DNA from: UBA4416 sp048498515
Lineage (GTDB): Bacteria > Bacteroidota > Bacteroidia > B-17B0 > Aurantibacillaceae
Direction of reading: 5' to 3'
NCBI GenBank assembly: GCA_048498515.1
Contig: JBEHXV010000026.1
Coordinates: forward strand, 3,252-67,251
Length of the DNA stretch: 64,000 nt
How positions within the stretch are numbered: position 1 is the first letter of the stretch; the number at the start of each line of letters is the position of its first letter. The notes under the pieces are model-generated. The model searched no databases. It saw only the letters and a program-made list of their open reading frames with translations, and was not told the origin of the DNA. A program made the position numbers and the translations under genes. Shown here one piece after another: positions 9,540 through 18,467 of this stretch.

Positions 9540-11060
9540 TTACAATTTTACCACAGTAAACTCAACCCTGCGGTTAATAGCCCTGCCTTCTTCGGTTTCA
9601 TTATCTGCTACGGGTTTCGTTTTTCCGAAACCGTTTGAGCTGATGCGGTTTTGCGCAATGCCTTTTGATACCAGGTAATTTAATACAGATTTTGCCCTGT
9701 CGGTAGATAATTTTAAGTTGGATTCCTCGGAGCCCACATTATCGGTATGTCCTGCTAAAGCAATTTCCATGCTTGGGTTTTGTTGCATGAGAGTTACCAG
9801 GCGGTTTAGTTCCGAAAAGGATTCGTTTTTAAGATCGGCTTTTGCAAACTCGAAGAAGATGTTATTAATGCGGATCACTTGCCCGGTTTCCAGTGGTACA
9901 AGGTACAGGTCGCGCACAATTTCCTTATATTCCGATACGGTGGTGAGGTCGATGTTATCGGAAATGGAAATAAAATTACTGGCGCTGGCATTAAATCCAT
10001 AATTGATGCCGTAAGGCAAAGCAATCTGGTACTCACCCGTTACAGGATTGCTGATGGCTACGCCCTGGTTGGCGCCGGTGCTTAAATTCTCATAGCTGAT
10101 CTTGGCTTCAATAGGCAAAGAGGTTTTCTTATTCAATACTTTTCCTTTTATCAATACCACAGGCTGGGGTTTATTTTCTACCGCCAGTTTTATCTTTACA
10201 ATATCGCTGCTCCCCAGGCTGTTTTTAGAGCTTGTCATGTAGGCGTATTCACCTTTGGCATCGAGCGAGAAATAAGCGTCCCAGTCGGCCGAATTAATGG
10301 TTGGCCCAAGGTTTTGCGGTTTCGACCAGTTTTGCCAGCTATCGTCAAGGCGCGTGGTTTTCCATACATCGTTGCTGCCTAAGCCCCCTTCGCGGTTACT
10401 CGAAAAATACAGTGTTTTATTATCCGATGCAATAAAGGGAGTCGATTCGTCGGCGTTGGTGTTTAAACCTTTTATGTAGGCCAGCGGTGTGTAAGTGCCA
10501 TCCTCTTTTTTAAATGTTACATAAAGATCATTATCCGTGGCGCCTTCCGTTTCGCTAAGGTAAATGACAAGGCCTTTACCATCGGGCATTAAAAACGCCC
10601 CCGAGAACCGACCTTTCGTGAGATCAACGTAATTAGGGATCTCCAGCCCAATCGGGTCGTTCCAGCCTCTTTGTCCTCTGTTTACCAACGAAAATCCACC
10701 TTTCAAACGTTCTCCGTTCTTAAAATAACCTCTTATCAGGATGGTATTATTGTCGGGCGACACATTAAAGATCCCTGAATTCAGTGTGCCTGTATTGAAA
10801 GGTTTGTTCATGTATTTTGCGGGACGCCAGTTACCCGCGCTGTCCTGCTTTGAGTACCAGATGCTCTGAACGGTTTCACCGGCCGATTGCCGGTACAGTT
10901 CTCGCCAGTAATAAATCTCCTTTCCATCGGCCGAAACAACCGATTGCCCTTCGCCATTTTTTGTATTAATAGCCGGACCAAGATTTATGGGCGCGTATGC
11001 ATCCTGCGCGTTTAAAAAATGACAGGCAATAGTGAGCAAAAAAAGAAGTAATTTTTTCAT
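9540..11060 (-). CDS. PD40 beta-propeller / carboxypeptidase-regulatory / OmpA-like envelope protein
   Basis: 506 residues with a signal peptide (MKKLLLFLLTIACHFLNA). Residues about 25-280 are a TolB-like beta-propeller with PD40 signatures (TPFIASDNKTLYFSSNREGG, then SSDI). About 300-375 is a carboxypeptidase-regulatory-like beta-sandwich (IKGKVLNKKTSLPIEAKISY). About 395-506 is an OmpA-like peptidoglycan-binding domain (AGHTDNVGSEESNLKLSTDR, then NRRVEF). PorE of the T9SS has TPR, WD40-like, regulatory and OmpA domains; this protein has the last three but no TPR, so it is PorE-like in layout, not demonstrably PorE. Likely periplasmic face of the outer membrane, bound to peptidoglycan. Confidence 0.82.
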   Translation of the reverse strand: MKKLLLFLLTIACHFLNAQDAYAPINLGPAINTKNGEGQSVVSADGKEIYYWRELYRQSAGETVQSIWYSKQDSAGNWRPAKYMNKPFNTGTLNSGIFNVSPDNNTILIRGYFKNGERLKGGFSLVNRGQRGWNDPIGLEIPNYVDLTKGRFSGAFLMPDGKGLVIYLSETEGATDNDLYVTFKKEDGTYTPLAYIKGLNTNADESTPFIASDNKTLYFSSNREGGLGSNDVWKTTRLDDSWQNWSKPQNLGPTINSADWDAYFSLDAKGEYAYMTSSKNSLGSSDIVKIKLAVENKPQPVVLIKGKVLNKKTSLPIEAKISYENLSTGANQGVAISNPVTGEYQIALPYGINYGFNASASNFISISDNIDLTTVSEYKEIVRDLYLVPLETGQVIRINNIFFEFAKADLKNESFSELNRLVTLMQQNPSMEIALAGHTDNVGSEESNLKLSTDRAKSVLNYLVSKGIAQNRISSNGFGKTKPVADNETEEGRAINRRVEFTVVKL

Positions 11061-11094
11061 GGCATTGCATTTATAAAGTTGTATAAGCTTTAAA

Positions 11095-11152
11095 CGTCAC
11101 CCTGAACTTGATTCAGGGTCTTGTGGGATGCTGAATCAAGTTCAGCATGACG
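11095..11152. repeat. Palindromic REP-like element
   Basis: 22-bp arms (11095-11116 and 11131-11152; left arm begins CGTCACCCTGAACTTG) match as an inverted repeat with two mismatches around a 14-nt centre. It sits between two minus-strand genes. Elements with the core CCTGAACTTG are dispersed in many bacterial genomes (from memory); no second copy was noticed in this window. Confidence 0.6.
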
Positions 11153-11176
11153 CTGATGCTGATAGTTATTACTATT

Positions 11177-12961
11177 CTATTTAGTAAGATCCATTTTAGT
11201 TAACATGATCCTGTCTCCTTTTTTAGTTTCGCTGAAGAAGTAAAGATTGTTACCCATTTTGTAGCTGGATGTATTTTTAAAAAGATAGAACGCCCTTTTC
11301 TCTTCATCGCCAAAGGTTTTAAATTCTGATAGTTCTCCTGTAGCGATGTTAATGCTGCCGTAATCAAAACCGTATAAAGGCTCACAGGTTTCCACTCTCA
11401 CATTGCCTACAGTTTCCGTATTGCAATCAACTGTTTTTGCCGAACGTAACAGCCAGTACAAGCTTTTGCCGTCGCCTGATTCAAAGATGGAGTTGTCGGC
11501 CATAATCATATCGGAGGTAAGTTTCGATCCGCTCATAAACCCTTTCTTTTTCTTTTGGTCAACCAGTACTCCATAATTTTTTTTCAGGTTCCCGTTCGCT
11601 TCAAACTGGAACATATAAATTCCTCTGTAAAGTTTTACATTGTCCTTTTTAGTGAAATCCTGTCCGCTGATGAAGATATCGCCCGAGCTGGTGAATGAGA
11701 TGCCGTTAACCACAAATTTCTTTCCGTCGAATTCCACAAATTTCTTTTGATCGGCAGGCTTGGCTTGTTTTTGCGCGAACTCTTCGATGTTTGGTGAGCT
11801 GATGAAATCAAACTTGCTATCGGTAATTTTACCGATCTGGAAATTGGTATATTTTAATTCGTCCAGAACGGTATTCAAGGCCTCCTGTGTTTGGCCATAA
11901 TCTACCTGACCCATGGCGCCAAAGGCGCCAAAGCCACCGGCAGGTTGCGCTGCAGCAAGTGCTTTTTCTTCTTCTGATGCCGATGTGGTTGGAGCCATTG
12001 GCGCGAAGTTGTATAATTTCTCAATGTATTTTTCAGAAGGATCTTTGGTAATACCAGGACCGTACAGGAAGACAGAACCATCTTTTTCATAGGCTCCTAA
12101 AATTCTCCAGCCGTTCGATTTTGATTCAAAGTTGAAACGTTCTACAACCTGTCCCTGTGGCGATAAACGCACATAGGTGTAATTGGTTGGTTTAGGATCT
12201 TTATCATCTTTAAACATACCTATCGGTGCAAATACAAGAATCCAGTCGCGCGGAAAATCATCGTTGCTCAACGATTCGTTATCATCTTTCAAGGGTGCAG
12301 AGAAACATACCATATTGGGATATTTGAATTCGAGTGTTCCAAGGGTTTTAATGTTTACCTGGTTATCGCAGCTAATAATATCAAAGTGTGTATAGTCTTT
12401 GTGTGTTTTCTTTTCGGTTCTTCCGGCCACTACCAATACGGTGCTGTCCGCTTCCACTTCATACGACGCACGGTACGCGTATTTTGAATCGGTATCGGTT
12501 TTTGGTTTTATTTTTTCGAGCTGTTTTACTTTTTTGGTGTAACGCCCGTAATACCAGTTGTAAGAATACGAAATTTCTTTCTGACGAAACACTACTTTAC
12601 CAGTCATGTCAACCGAGGCGGTAAGGTTGCGGGTGGTGTAACGGTCGCCTTTAAAGTTAAACCATTTCCAGCGCGCTTTTACTTTGTCCATCCATTCTTC
12701 TTCCCTTACGGTATTCAATAAATTCAGGTCTTTATCGTAAGTGTAAATTTCGGTTTTTACTTTACGGGCAATTAAAGAAGGCAATACATAGATCATGTCG
12801 ATGGTTTCCTTTTCCTTATTCATTTCTATTCCACCCAGGTAACCATTCTTTGCTTTTCTCGACACATCATATGGCTTTTCAAGAATAGGCACCTGTGCCA
12901 GTGTAACTAGGGGGTTGGCAAGACAACTTAACAGGGCGGAGAATAAAATAATTTTTTTCAT
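11177..12961 (-). CDS. Secreted protein of unknown function
   Basis: 594 residues with a signal peptide (MKKIILFSALLSCLANPLVTLAQ). No domain recognised. The body has many beta-strand-like segments and an internal low-complexity loop (GGFGAFGAMGQ, about residue 345-357). Its C-terminus (SYKMGNNLYFFSETKKGDR) resembles the end of the protein at 4585-6294 (NNKIYIYTEDRGRDR), so a shared family is possible. No T9SS tail is evident. It lies behind the palindromic element at 11095 and is separated from the next minus-strand gene by about 210 nt containing two palindromes, so it is probably its own transcript. Confidence 0.68.
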   Translation of the reverse strand: MKKIILFSALLSCLANPLVTLAQVPILEKPYDVSRKAKNGYLGGIEMNKEKETIDMIYVLPSLIARKVKTEIYTYDKDLNLLNTVREEEWMDKVKARWKWFNFKGDRYTTRNLTASVDMTGKVVFRQKEISYSYNWYYGRYTKKVKQLEKIKPKTDTDSKYAYRASYEVEADSTVLVVAGRTEKKTHKDYTHFDIISCDNQVNIKTLGTLEFKYPNMVCFSAPLKDDNESLSNDDFPRDWILVFAPIGMFKDDKDPKPTNYTYVRLSPQGQVVERFNFESKSNGWRILGAYEKDGSVFLYGPGITKDPSEKYIEKLYNFAPMAPTTSASEEEKALAAAQPAGGFGAFGAMGQVDYGQTQEALNTVLDELKYTNFQIGKITDSKFDFISSPNIEEFAQKQAKPADQKKFVEFDGKKFVVNGISFTSSGDIFISGQDFTKKDNVKLYRGIYMFQFEANGNLKKNYGVLVDQKKKKGFMSGSKLTSDMIMADNSIFESGDGKSLYWLLRSAKTVDCNTETVGNVRVETCEPLYGFDYGSINIATGELSEFKTFGDEEKRAFYLFKNTSSYKMGNNLYFFSETKKGDRIMLTKMDLTK

Positions 12962-13061
12962 AGCTTTTATGTTTTTTAAATAAGTAGTAATAGGTATGCT
13001 TTACGGAACAAAATTATGCCGCTGCTACTTATTTTTGGTACCCTGCAATGGTGATTTGATG

Positions 13062-13103
13062 ATACCCTGCACAGGGTATTTTTATAGCGTAATTTTACGC
13101 TAT
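13062..13103. repeat. Two adjacent near-perfect palindromes
   Basis: ATACCCTG-CA-CAGGGTAT (13062-13079) is followed after 4 nt by ATAGCGTAA-TT-TTACGCTAT (13084-13103); both have perfect arms. They lie between the stop of the acyltransferase gene (13174) and the start of the gene ending upstream at 12961, so they may be terminator stems or an operator for the latter. The remainder of 12962-13173 shows nothing else. Confidence 0.5.
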
Positions 13104-13173
13104 GGCCACGCCAATCCTGGGAAAGCGTTTATTCCGGGTAAAAAGCGAAAGAATAAATTTGGATTGGAAAATC

Positions 13174-14349
13174 CTATTTCAGTTTATTGATAACGGGATT
13201 GGCATACATTGTAATGAACAGTTGCCTTAAAACTTCCTGCTCGCCGCTCAAAGCGTTAACCATGGAGTTGAGGTAAGCTATAAAATCCGCTTTTTCTTTT
13301 GCGGTATAATTATTTTCAAAAACCGCGTTTTCATTTAAAAGGTCGTAAGCAATATAGTTTACCGGGTTTAATTTGTAATTGTGGTATATCTGCTTGTCGA
13401 TGTAGCTAGCCAAGGCTTTTATTTTTTCGTTCTCATTAGGCGCTTTATCTATTTCCTGGAGCTCGGCCTGGATTGGTTTTCCGAAAGACACATGAATCTT
13501 CCCTTTTGGTTGTGTAATGCCGGTTAAAATACTGTTAAGGTCTTCGCCGGGCGCTTTTACATATTTTGTATGCAGGGACGATAAATATAATTCCTGCACT
13601 TTCAACGCGTCGCAGGGTTCATATTCAAAGCTGATGGTAAGCGGTACAATGTTCAGCTCTGAGAAACTTTTCTTAAAATCCTTATCCCCGCTCATGTTCA
13701 GCATTTTTAACAGGCCGGTTTGTGTGAGGTCGTTCCCGTCTTTTGTTCTTCCGTTTCGCTGCGCGATCCAAACACTTACATTCTTGTCGCTAATGGTGTG
13801 GCGTATGTAGGCGCTTAACTGGCGTGAGATGTCGTACAGTTCTTTTACGTTGCCTTCGCGCTTTACGGTGAACATGCGGTTCATGCGGCCAAAATCGGTA
13901 ATAAAGCCCTGGTCCATCAGGTTCGATCCAAACGTAATTTCAGAGGTTTCAAATTCTTCCTTGTCTAAAATGATCTGCAGAATAGCGCTGTCCAATAAAA
14001 TATCGCGATGGTTGGCAATGTACAAATAAGCCTTGTTCCTGTCCAGGTTCTCGAGCCCGCTCCAGCTTAATCCGGCCGATGTCGTGTTCACGATCTTCCA
14101 GATGGCTTCACGCATATAGCCTGTTTGAAATTCGTAAGGCGATTTGGTGTTCAGGGCTTTTTCAATCACCGCTTCTTTGCTCATTTCGGGCCATAGATAG
14201 GCCATAGCTTTATGATAGTATTCATGATGCGCAATGCGTTTCATCACCACATCCGATTCACTATCATAATAGGGCCTCAGGGTTTCAAAGTTAAACTCCT
14301 TTGCAAAATCACTGATGTTCTTTGGCGGTTCCGACCTGTATAGTTTCAT
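13174..14349 (-). CDS. Lysophospholipid/glycerol-phosphate acyltransferase (PlsC-like)
   Basis: 391 residues. An acyltransferase signature is present near residue 113 (IANHRDILLDSAI), a Bacteroidota variant of the NHxxxxD block, followed by a second block with conserved Arg/Gly (VWIAQRNGRTKDG) and a third hydrophobic block (LNIVPLTISFEYEPCDA). These match the LPLAT fold, which moves an acyl group to a glycerol-phosphate or related acceptor; the exact acceptor is unknown. No transmembrane segment is obvious, so a peripheral cytoplasmic enzyme is likely. It is the last of three tightly spaced minus-strand genes (4-nt gap to the WG-repeat gene), the first of which is an acyl-activating enzyme. 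Confidence 0.8.
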   Translation of the reverse strand: MKLYRSEPPKNISDFAKEFNFETLRPYYDSESDVVMKRIAHHEYYHKAMAYLWPEMSKEAVIEKALNTKSPYEFQTGYMREAIWKIVNTTSAGLSWSGLENLDRNKAYLYIANHRDILLDSAILQIILDKEEFETSEITFGSNLMDQGFITDFGRMNRMFTVKREGNVKELYDISRQLSAYIRHTISDKNVSVWIAQRNGRTKDGNDLTQTGLLKMLNMSGDKDFKKSFSELNIVPLTISFEYEPCDALKVQELYLSSLHTKYVKAPGEDLNSILTGITQPKGKIHVSFGKPIQAELQEIDKAPNENEKIKALASYIDKQIYHNYKLNPVNYIAYDLLNENAVFENNYTAKEKADFIAYLNSMVNALSGEQEVLRQLFITMYANPVINKLK

Positions 14350-14353
14350 AATC

Positions 14354-15586
14354 TTAATTATAGTTGGTGATCACAAAAGGTGACGCGTTTTTAAATTGCG
14401 GTTTCACAACCCATTCATTTTTTAAATTCAGGTAGCCCCAATCTCCGTTATCGTCCTTCACCGGGAAGAGATCATCGTTGTCAATAATGATTTCCTTATA
14501 GTTAATTGGTATCACCGTTTTTCCGGTTATATCTATGAGCCCGCAATAACCGTCCTGGTGTACACAGGCCAGGCCGTTCGTAAAATCGCTTACCTTATCA
14601 TATTTTGCAGGTATCACCACATTCAGTTGCTTATCCAAATATCCGTATAAATTTCGTGACTGGTACCTTAACAAGCCATTGTGAAATTCGGAAAAAACTT
14701 TGAACGTAGCGTTGGTCGCATACATTAAAGGATTTCGTTCGTTAGGTTTAATGAGGTAATTACCTGTAGAGTCGAGCATTCCCCACAAGCCATCTTTTTT
14801 TACCCAGGTGTAACCTTCATGCACATCTTTTACTTCGTTATATACAGCAGGTGTTAATGTTTTCCCACTTTTATTGATGAGCCCCCATTTACCGTCAGAC
14901 ATGATCCAGGCCAGGTCGCTGGCTTTTTGTTTTTGTTGGTTGATGATGCCCGTTACATAATCATACTCGGGAATCCATAGATTAAAGGGATCAAAAATAT
15001 CTTTCACCACTTTGTAAGTTGGACTGATAATAAATTTCCCTTGTTTATTGATGATGCCCCATTTGGCGTTTAACGATACCCATGTTCTGTCATCTGTAAA
15101 AGGCATGGCATTATCATACTGCGGCTCAATCACAAAATTCCCTAATGTATCAATAAAGCCATGTTTCCCTTTAGGACTTAAGGCTACTTCACTCAATCCC
15201 GATGAAAAAGGGCCTGCTTCGTAAAACTGCGGCTTTATGGCCATTTCGCCTTTCCGGTTAATGAAGCCCCATTTACCGTCAATTCTTACCTGCGCAAAAT
15301 GTTCATGAAAATCTTCCGCTTTTTCAAACGCTGTATTAATAATAGGCGTTCCTGTTTCATCAATAAAATAAAACAAATTAAGCCGTCTTACCCTGGCAAA
15401 GCCATTGTTGAACTTACAGATAGCCTCGTTTGGAATTGGATCGGGATTTTTTTCAATATAGGTAATGCCCTTTTTCAAATTGAAATAAGCGTTTTCTCCT
15501 TTTTTGGTGGTAACTAATGCTACTTTGTTTTGCGAAACATAGCTTGTAGTGTATGCTACGAGAAATACTAAAAAAAGAGTTCTCAT
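14354..15586 (-). CDS. WG-repeat exported protein
   Basis: 410 residues with a signal peptide (MRTLFLVFLVAYTTSYVS). It consists of about nine WG (KWG) repeats of roughly 45 residues, for example KWGFINRKGEMAIKPQF, KWGIINKQGKFIISPTY, KWGLINKSGKTLTPAVY and LWGMLDSTGNYLIKP. WG repeats form beta-structures of unknown function, common in Bacteroidota. Its first 4 nt overlap the stop of the upstream PaaK-like gene (ATGA, 15583-15586), so translation is coupled. Sandwiching an exported repeat protein between an acyl-activating enzyme and an acyltransferase is unusual. Confidence 0.85.
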   Translation of the reverse strand: MRTLFLVFLVAYTTSYVSQNKVALVTTKKGENAYFNLKKGITYIEKNPDPIPNEAICKFNNGFARVRRLNLFYFIDETGTPIINTAFEKAEDFHEHFAQVRIDGKWGFINRKGEMAIKPQFYEAGPFSSGLSEVALSPKGKHGFIDTLGNFVIEPQYDNAMPFTDDRTWVSLNAKWGIINKQGKFIISPTYKVVKDIFDPFNLWIPEYDYVTGIINQQKQKASDLAWIMSDGKWGLINKSGKTLTPAVYNEVKDVHEGYTWVKKDGLWGMLDSTGNYLIKPNERNPLMYATNATFKVFSEFHNGLLRYQSRNLYGYLDKQLNVVIPAKYDKVSDFTNGLACVHQDGYCGLIDITGKTVIPINYKEIIIDNDDLFPVKDDNGDWGYLNLKNEWVVKPQFKNASPFVITNYN

Positions 15587-16881
15587 TTGCGCTTATCAAT
15601 AAAAGTAATGGGTTTGCGGCTCATTTCAGGAAACTGCCTTTTATTAATCGCTTCCGGCGACTCTACCACAATGTTTGGAGCAACCCTGAGCTTGGCCCTG
15701 AAGTGGTCTTTCAATTCCTTGTCAAAATTTTCAGGAGGGTCAACCGCGCCAATATGGATCACAATTTCATCGGTGCCAATATCGTTGGTATATACCTCCA
15801 CAATATAATTTTTAATATATGGCACGGTGTTTAAAATATCGTAAAGGGCAGGAGGGTACAGGCTGGTGCCCTTAAACTTAATCATGTGTTGCTTGCGGCC
15901 AAGGATGGGGCTTATGCGCAGGGTGTTTCGCCCGCAGCTGCAGGGTTCGTAATGCGCCTTGCAAATATCGCCTGTTTTAAAGCGAATGAGCGGCATGCCT
16001 TCCACACCCAAGGTGGTAACCGTTAGTTCGCCGGCTTCGCCTTTAGCTACCGGTTGGTTGTTGTCGTCCAAAAATTCGGCAATTAACAGTTCGGGATGAT
16101 GGTGCCCGCCTTTGCCGGCCTCACATTCGGTAAAGGCCGCGCCCATTTCGGTGGAGGCATAGGTGCTGAACAATTGCACCGGCCATTTATCGGTAATGCG
16201 TTTACCTAAAGTATTGTAGCTAAAATCTTCATTGCGAATGGGTTCGCCTATGCACACAATTTTTTTGATGGTGCAGTTTTTGTAATCGATGTTATTTTGT
16301 TCGGCAAACTCAATCAGTTTAATTAAAAAAGAAGGCACCGCAATGGCAATGGTTGGTTGCAGGCGTTTAATGGTATCCCACTGAAATTCGGGCATGCCAT
16401 TGCCGACTCTTACCACACCGGCACCCATTTGCTTAATGCCTAAAAAGTAAGCCATGCCTGCCATAAAACGACGGTCGATGGTGGTCATGAGCTGGTAAAT
16501 GTCTTTTTTGGTGCCGCCCGCGCAGGCCAGCGAAATATGTTCGTTATAAGCCAGGCGTTCAAGGTCTTTGTCGGTCAATACAAAGGTTAATGGGTCGCCC
16601 AGGGTACCACTGGTAGTTACATAATCAATGATCTTTTCTGTGTCAACGCAAATAAAATCGGGATTGTGATTGTATAGGTCGTCTTTGCTGGTAACGGGAA
16701 TTTGTTGAAGGTCTTCTACCGTTTTAATGTAAGGAACGGCAATGTTATTTTTTTTGAAGTGTGACTGGTAAAATTTGGAATAAGTTGAAGCATAAGCCAA
16801 AAGTTCCTGCAGCTTTTTTTGCTGAAAGGCAGTGATCTCCTCGTAGGTCTTTTGTTCAATATCCGGAATAGTAGTTTTCAT
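15583..16881 (-). CDS. Phenylacetate-CoA ligase-like adenylate-forming enzyme
   Basis: 432 residues, the usual PaaK-family length. ANL-superfamily features: the AMP-binding loop TTSGTLGDPLTF (about residue 92), a core region around FSTYASTEMG, the hinge Asp in LIRFKTGDICKAHYEPCSCGR, and the C-terminal GRKQHMIKFKGTSLYPP block typical of PaaK rather than of general acyl-CoA synthetases. It activates a carboxylate (aryl or acyl) with ATP and passes it to CoA; the true substrate is unknown, and no phenylacetate catabolism genes are nearby. Being first in an operon with an acyltransferase suggests a role in making an acylated product (inference). Confidence 0.82.
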   Translation of the reverse strand: MKTTIPDIEQKTYEEITAFQQKKLQELLAYASTYSKFYQSHFKKNNIAVPYIKTVEDLQQIPVTSKDDLYNHNPDFICVDTEKIIDYVTTSGTLGDPLTFVLTDKDLERLAYNEHISLACAGGTKKDIYQLMTTIDRRFMAGMAYFLGIKQMGAGVVRVGNGMPEFQWDTIKRLQPTIAIAVPSFLIKLIEFAEQNNIDYKNCTIKKIVCIGEPIRNEDFSYNTLGKRITDKWPVQLFSTYASTEMGAAFTECEAGKGGHHHPELLIAEFLDDNNQPVAKGEAGELTVTTLGVEGMPLIRFKTGDICKAHYEPCSCGRNTLRISPILGRKQHMIKFKGTSLYPPALYDILNTVPYIKNYIVEVYTNDIGTDEIVIHIGAVDPPENFDKELKDHFRAKLRVAPNIVVESPEAINKRQFPEMSRKPITFIDKRK

Positions 16882-16936
16882 TTTTTTACAGAAAGCTAAA
16901 ATAGTTAAAACTTCTTATTAAATTCGATTCAAATTT

Positions 16937-17482
16937 ATGAGTTTGACATTATCGGATATCAGGGCCGAACTTGCTGCAGATACCAGGACCTTTAAAGCTC
17001 CTGAGCTGGCGAAGGAGATCTTAAAACAGGGGATGGAAAAAAATCTGGCTGCATTAGCGCTTGATAAAGATCAAACGGTAAGCAGTCGTGCTTTGTGGGT
17101 GCTGGGTTATTGCGACGAAATGGAACCCGAACGTATTAAATCCTTTCATGCACAACTCATCCCTAATTTAAAGAACAAAAACCTTCATCCGGGAGTGGTG
17201 AGGGGAACCCTGCGTTTTTTCCAGGAGCATCCTGTTCCCAAAAAGCACGAGTCGTTTATGCTCGACCTGTGCTACCGCTATCTCAAAAATCCTTCCGAGG
17301 CGATAGCGGTGAGGGCGTTTTCCATTACGGTGATCTATAACATTTCAAAACCCTATCCCGAATTGTTGCAGGAGTTGCTGATGGTGCTTAACGAATTAAG
17401 CCCGCATGAAGATGGCGCTGCCATGCGAAGCCGCATAAAGAATACCACCAAGGTTATTCATAAACTAATGAAAGCAAAATAA
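16937..17482 (+). CDS. HEAT-repeat-like helical protein
   Basis: 181 residues, no signal peptide, almost all helical. Repeating units of about 35 residues with the pattern 'V-SRA-WVLGY' and 'AVRAFSITVIYNI' look like HEAT/ARM repeats, which usually act as protein-binding scaffolds. No specific family recognised. It is divergent from the PaaK-like gene with about 55 nt between the starts, and the membrane-protein gene follows 1 nt after its stop, so the two are cotranscribed. Confidence 0.7.
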   Translation: MSLTLSDIRAELAADTRTFKAPELAKEILKQGMEKNLAALALDKDQTVSSRALWVLGYCDEMEPERIKSFHAQLIPNLKNKNLHPGVVRGTLRFFQEHPVPKKHESFMLDLCYRYLKNPSEAIAVRAFSITVIYNISKPYPELLQELLMVLNELSPHEDGAAMRSRIKNTTKVIHKLMKAK

Positions 17483-17483
17483 A

Positions 17484-18455
17484 ATGAGGTTTATCCAGTT
17501 CATTTTGTCAAACCTGTTGCGGTTCAAATACCTTGGGATTTTATTATTGGCTTTGCTGCCAACTGTTTTTCTTAATCAAACGCCTGTTGACAATTACCAG
17601 CCACAGGCAATATACATGCTGGCTGCCGTTTTTTGTTTTTTACTGTTCAGTGTCCGCTTCACAAGCCAGATCAGCTGCCTTATTGTGCTGAGCTTGTTTT
17701 ATAACTTTTTGTTTTTGCATTATAAGAACGACCTGTTCATTGAGTTTTTATTCATGGCATTTTTTTATTCCACAGTTCATTTAATATTGCTTAACCGAAG
17801 AAATCTCCGGTATGTGATCCCGGTATTAATTGCCATGGTGTTAATGCTTAAACCCATTGGCATAGCCTTGTTATTGGCTTATGTAGGTTACCTGGTCGTT
17901 TTCAGGCTGCAGACTAAAAAGCAAAAATTTTTGGAGACAGGTCTTGTTCTTCTTCTTGCTGCACTTACAGTATTTGTATTTTATAGATGCTTACCTCAGG
18001 GTATGATCCGCTACGTTTGGAACATGTCGGGATATGCCGAGCTGGCACAACAGCATTGGGATACGGTACTGGCAAAACTTTTATTCAATGTTAAACTATA
18101 TCCAGGTTGTATCCTCAATTTCTTTGAGCAAGATCTTCCCGGTTTTATAGTTGTTACCATCCAGGTTGTGAGTGTCCTGATGTTTTTTATTGGCCTGTAT
18201 TTCTCCCTCAAAAATCAATTCGGTTTTATCGATACCGTCTTTTTGGCTTATGTGATGGGCCTGGTGTTAATACCCTGCAATGCTTTCAGGCAATTGATGC
18301 CCATTATGCCCTTGTTGTTTTATTACATGGCTAACAGCATTTTATCGGCTTCCAATTTCTTAGTGCTCTATTTGCAACACCGTTTTGCCATTTGGTTTTT
18401 TGTGATCCTGCTGCTTGGCAATGCTTATTCCATATGGCTCATGTATGGCGCTTAG
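17484..18455 (+). CDS. Polytopic membrane protein, possibly glycosyltransferase-like
   Basis: 323 residues with about nine hydrophobic segments spread along the whole length. A late loop (LIPCNAFRQLMPIMPLLFYYM) resembles the membrane-edge segment near the end of GT-C/EpsG-like glycosyltransferases, but the acidic first-loop motif of that fold is not evident, so function is left open. It starts 1 nt after the HEAT-like gene and converges with the nitronate monooxygenase gene, whose end is only 12 nt away; no terminator hairpin is visible between them. Confidence 0.65.
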   Translation: MRFIQFILSNLLRFKYLGILLLALLPTVFLNQTPVDNYQPQAIYMLAAVFCFLLFSVRFTSQISCLIVLSLFYNFLFLHYKNDLFIEFLFMAFFYSTVHLILLNRRNLRYVIPVLIAMVLMLKPIGIALLLAYVGYLVVFRLQTKKQKFLETGLVLLLAALTVFVFYRCLPQGMIRYVWNMSGYAELAQQHWDTVLAKLLFNVKLYPGCILNFFEQDLPGFIVVTIQVVSVLMFFIGLYFSLKNQFGFIDTVFLAYVMGLVLIPCNAFRQLMPIMPLLFYYMANSILSASNFLVLYLQHRFAIWFFVILLLGNAYSIWLMYGA

Positions 18456-18467
18456 TATAGTAAAAGT

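Noticed and set aside
12996..13190. Small plus-strand reading frame in the gap
   Set aside because: It spans two palindromes and the end of an antisense gene, with no domain or ribosome-binding context.
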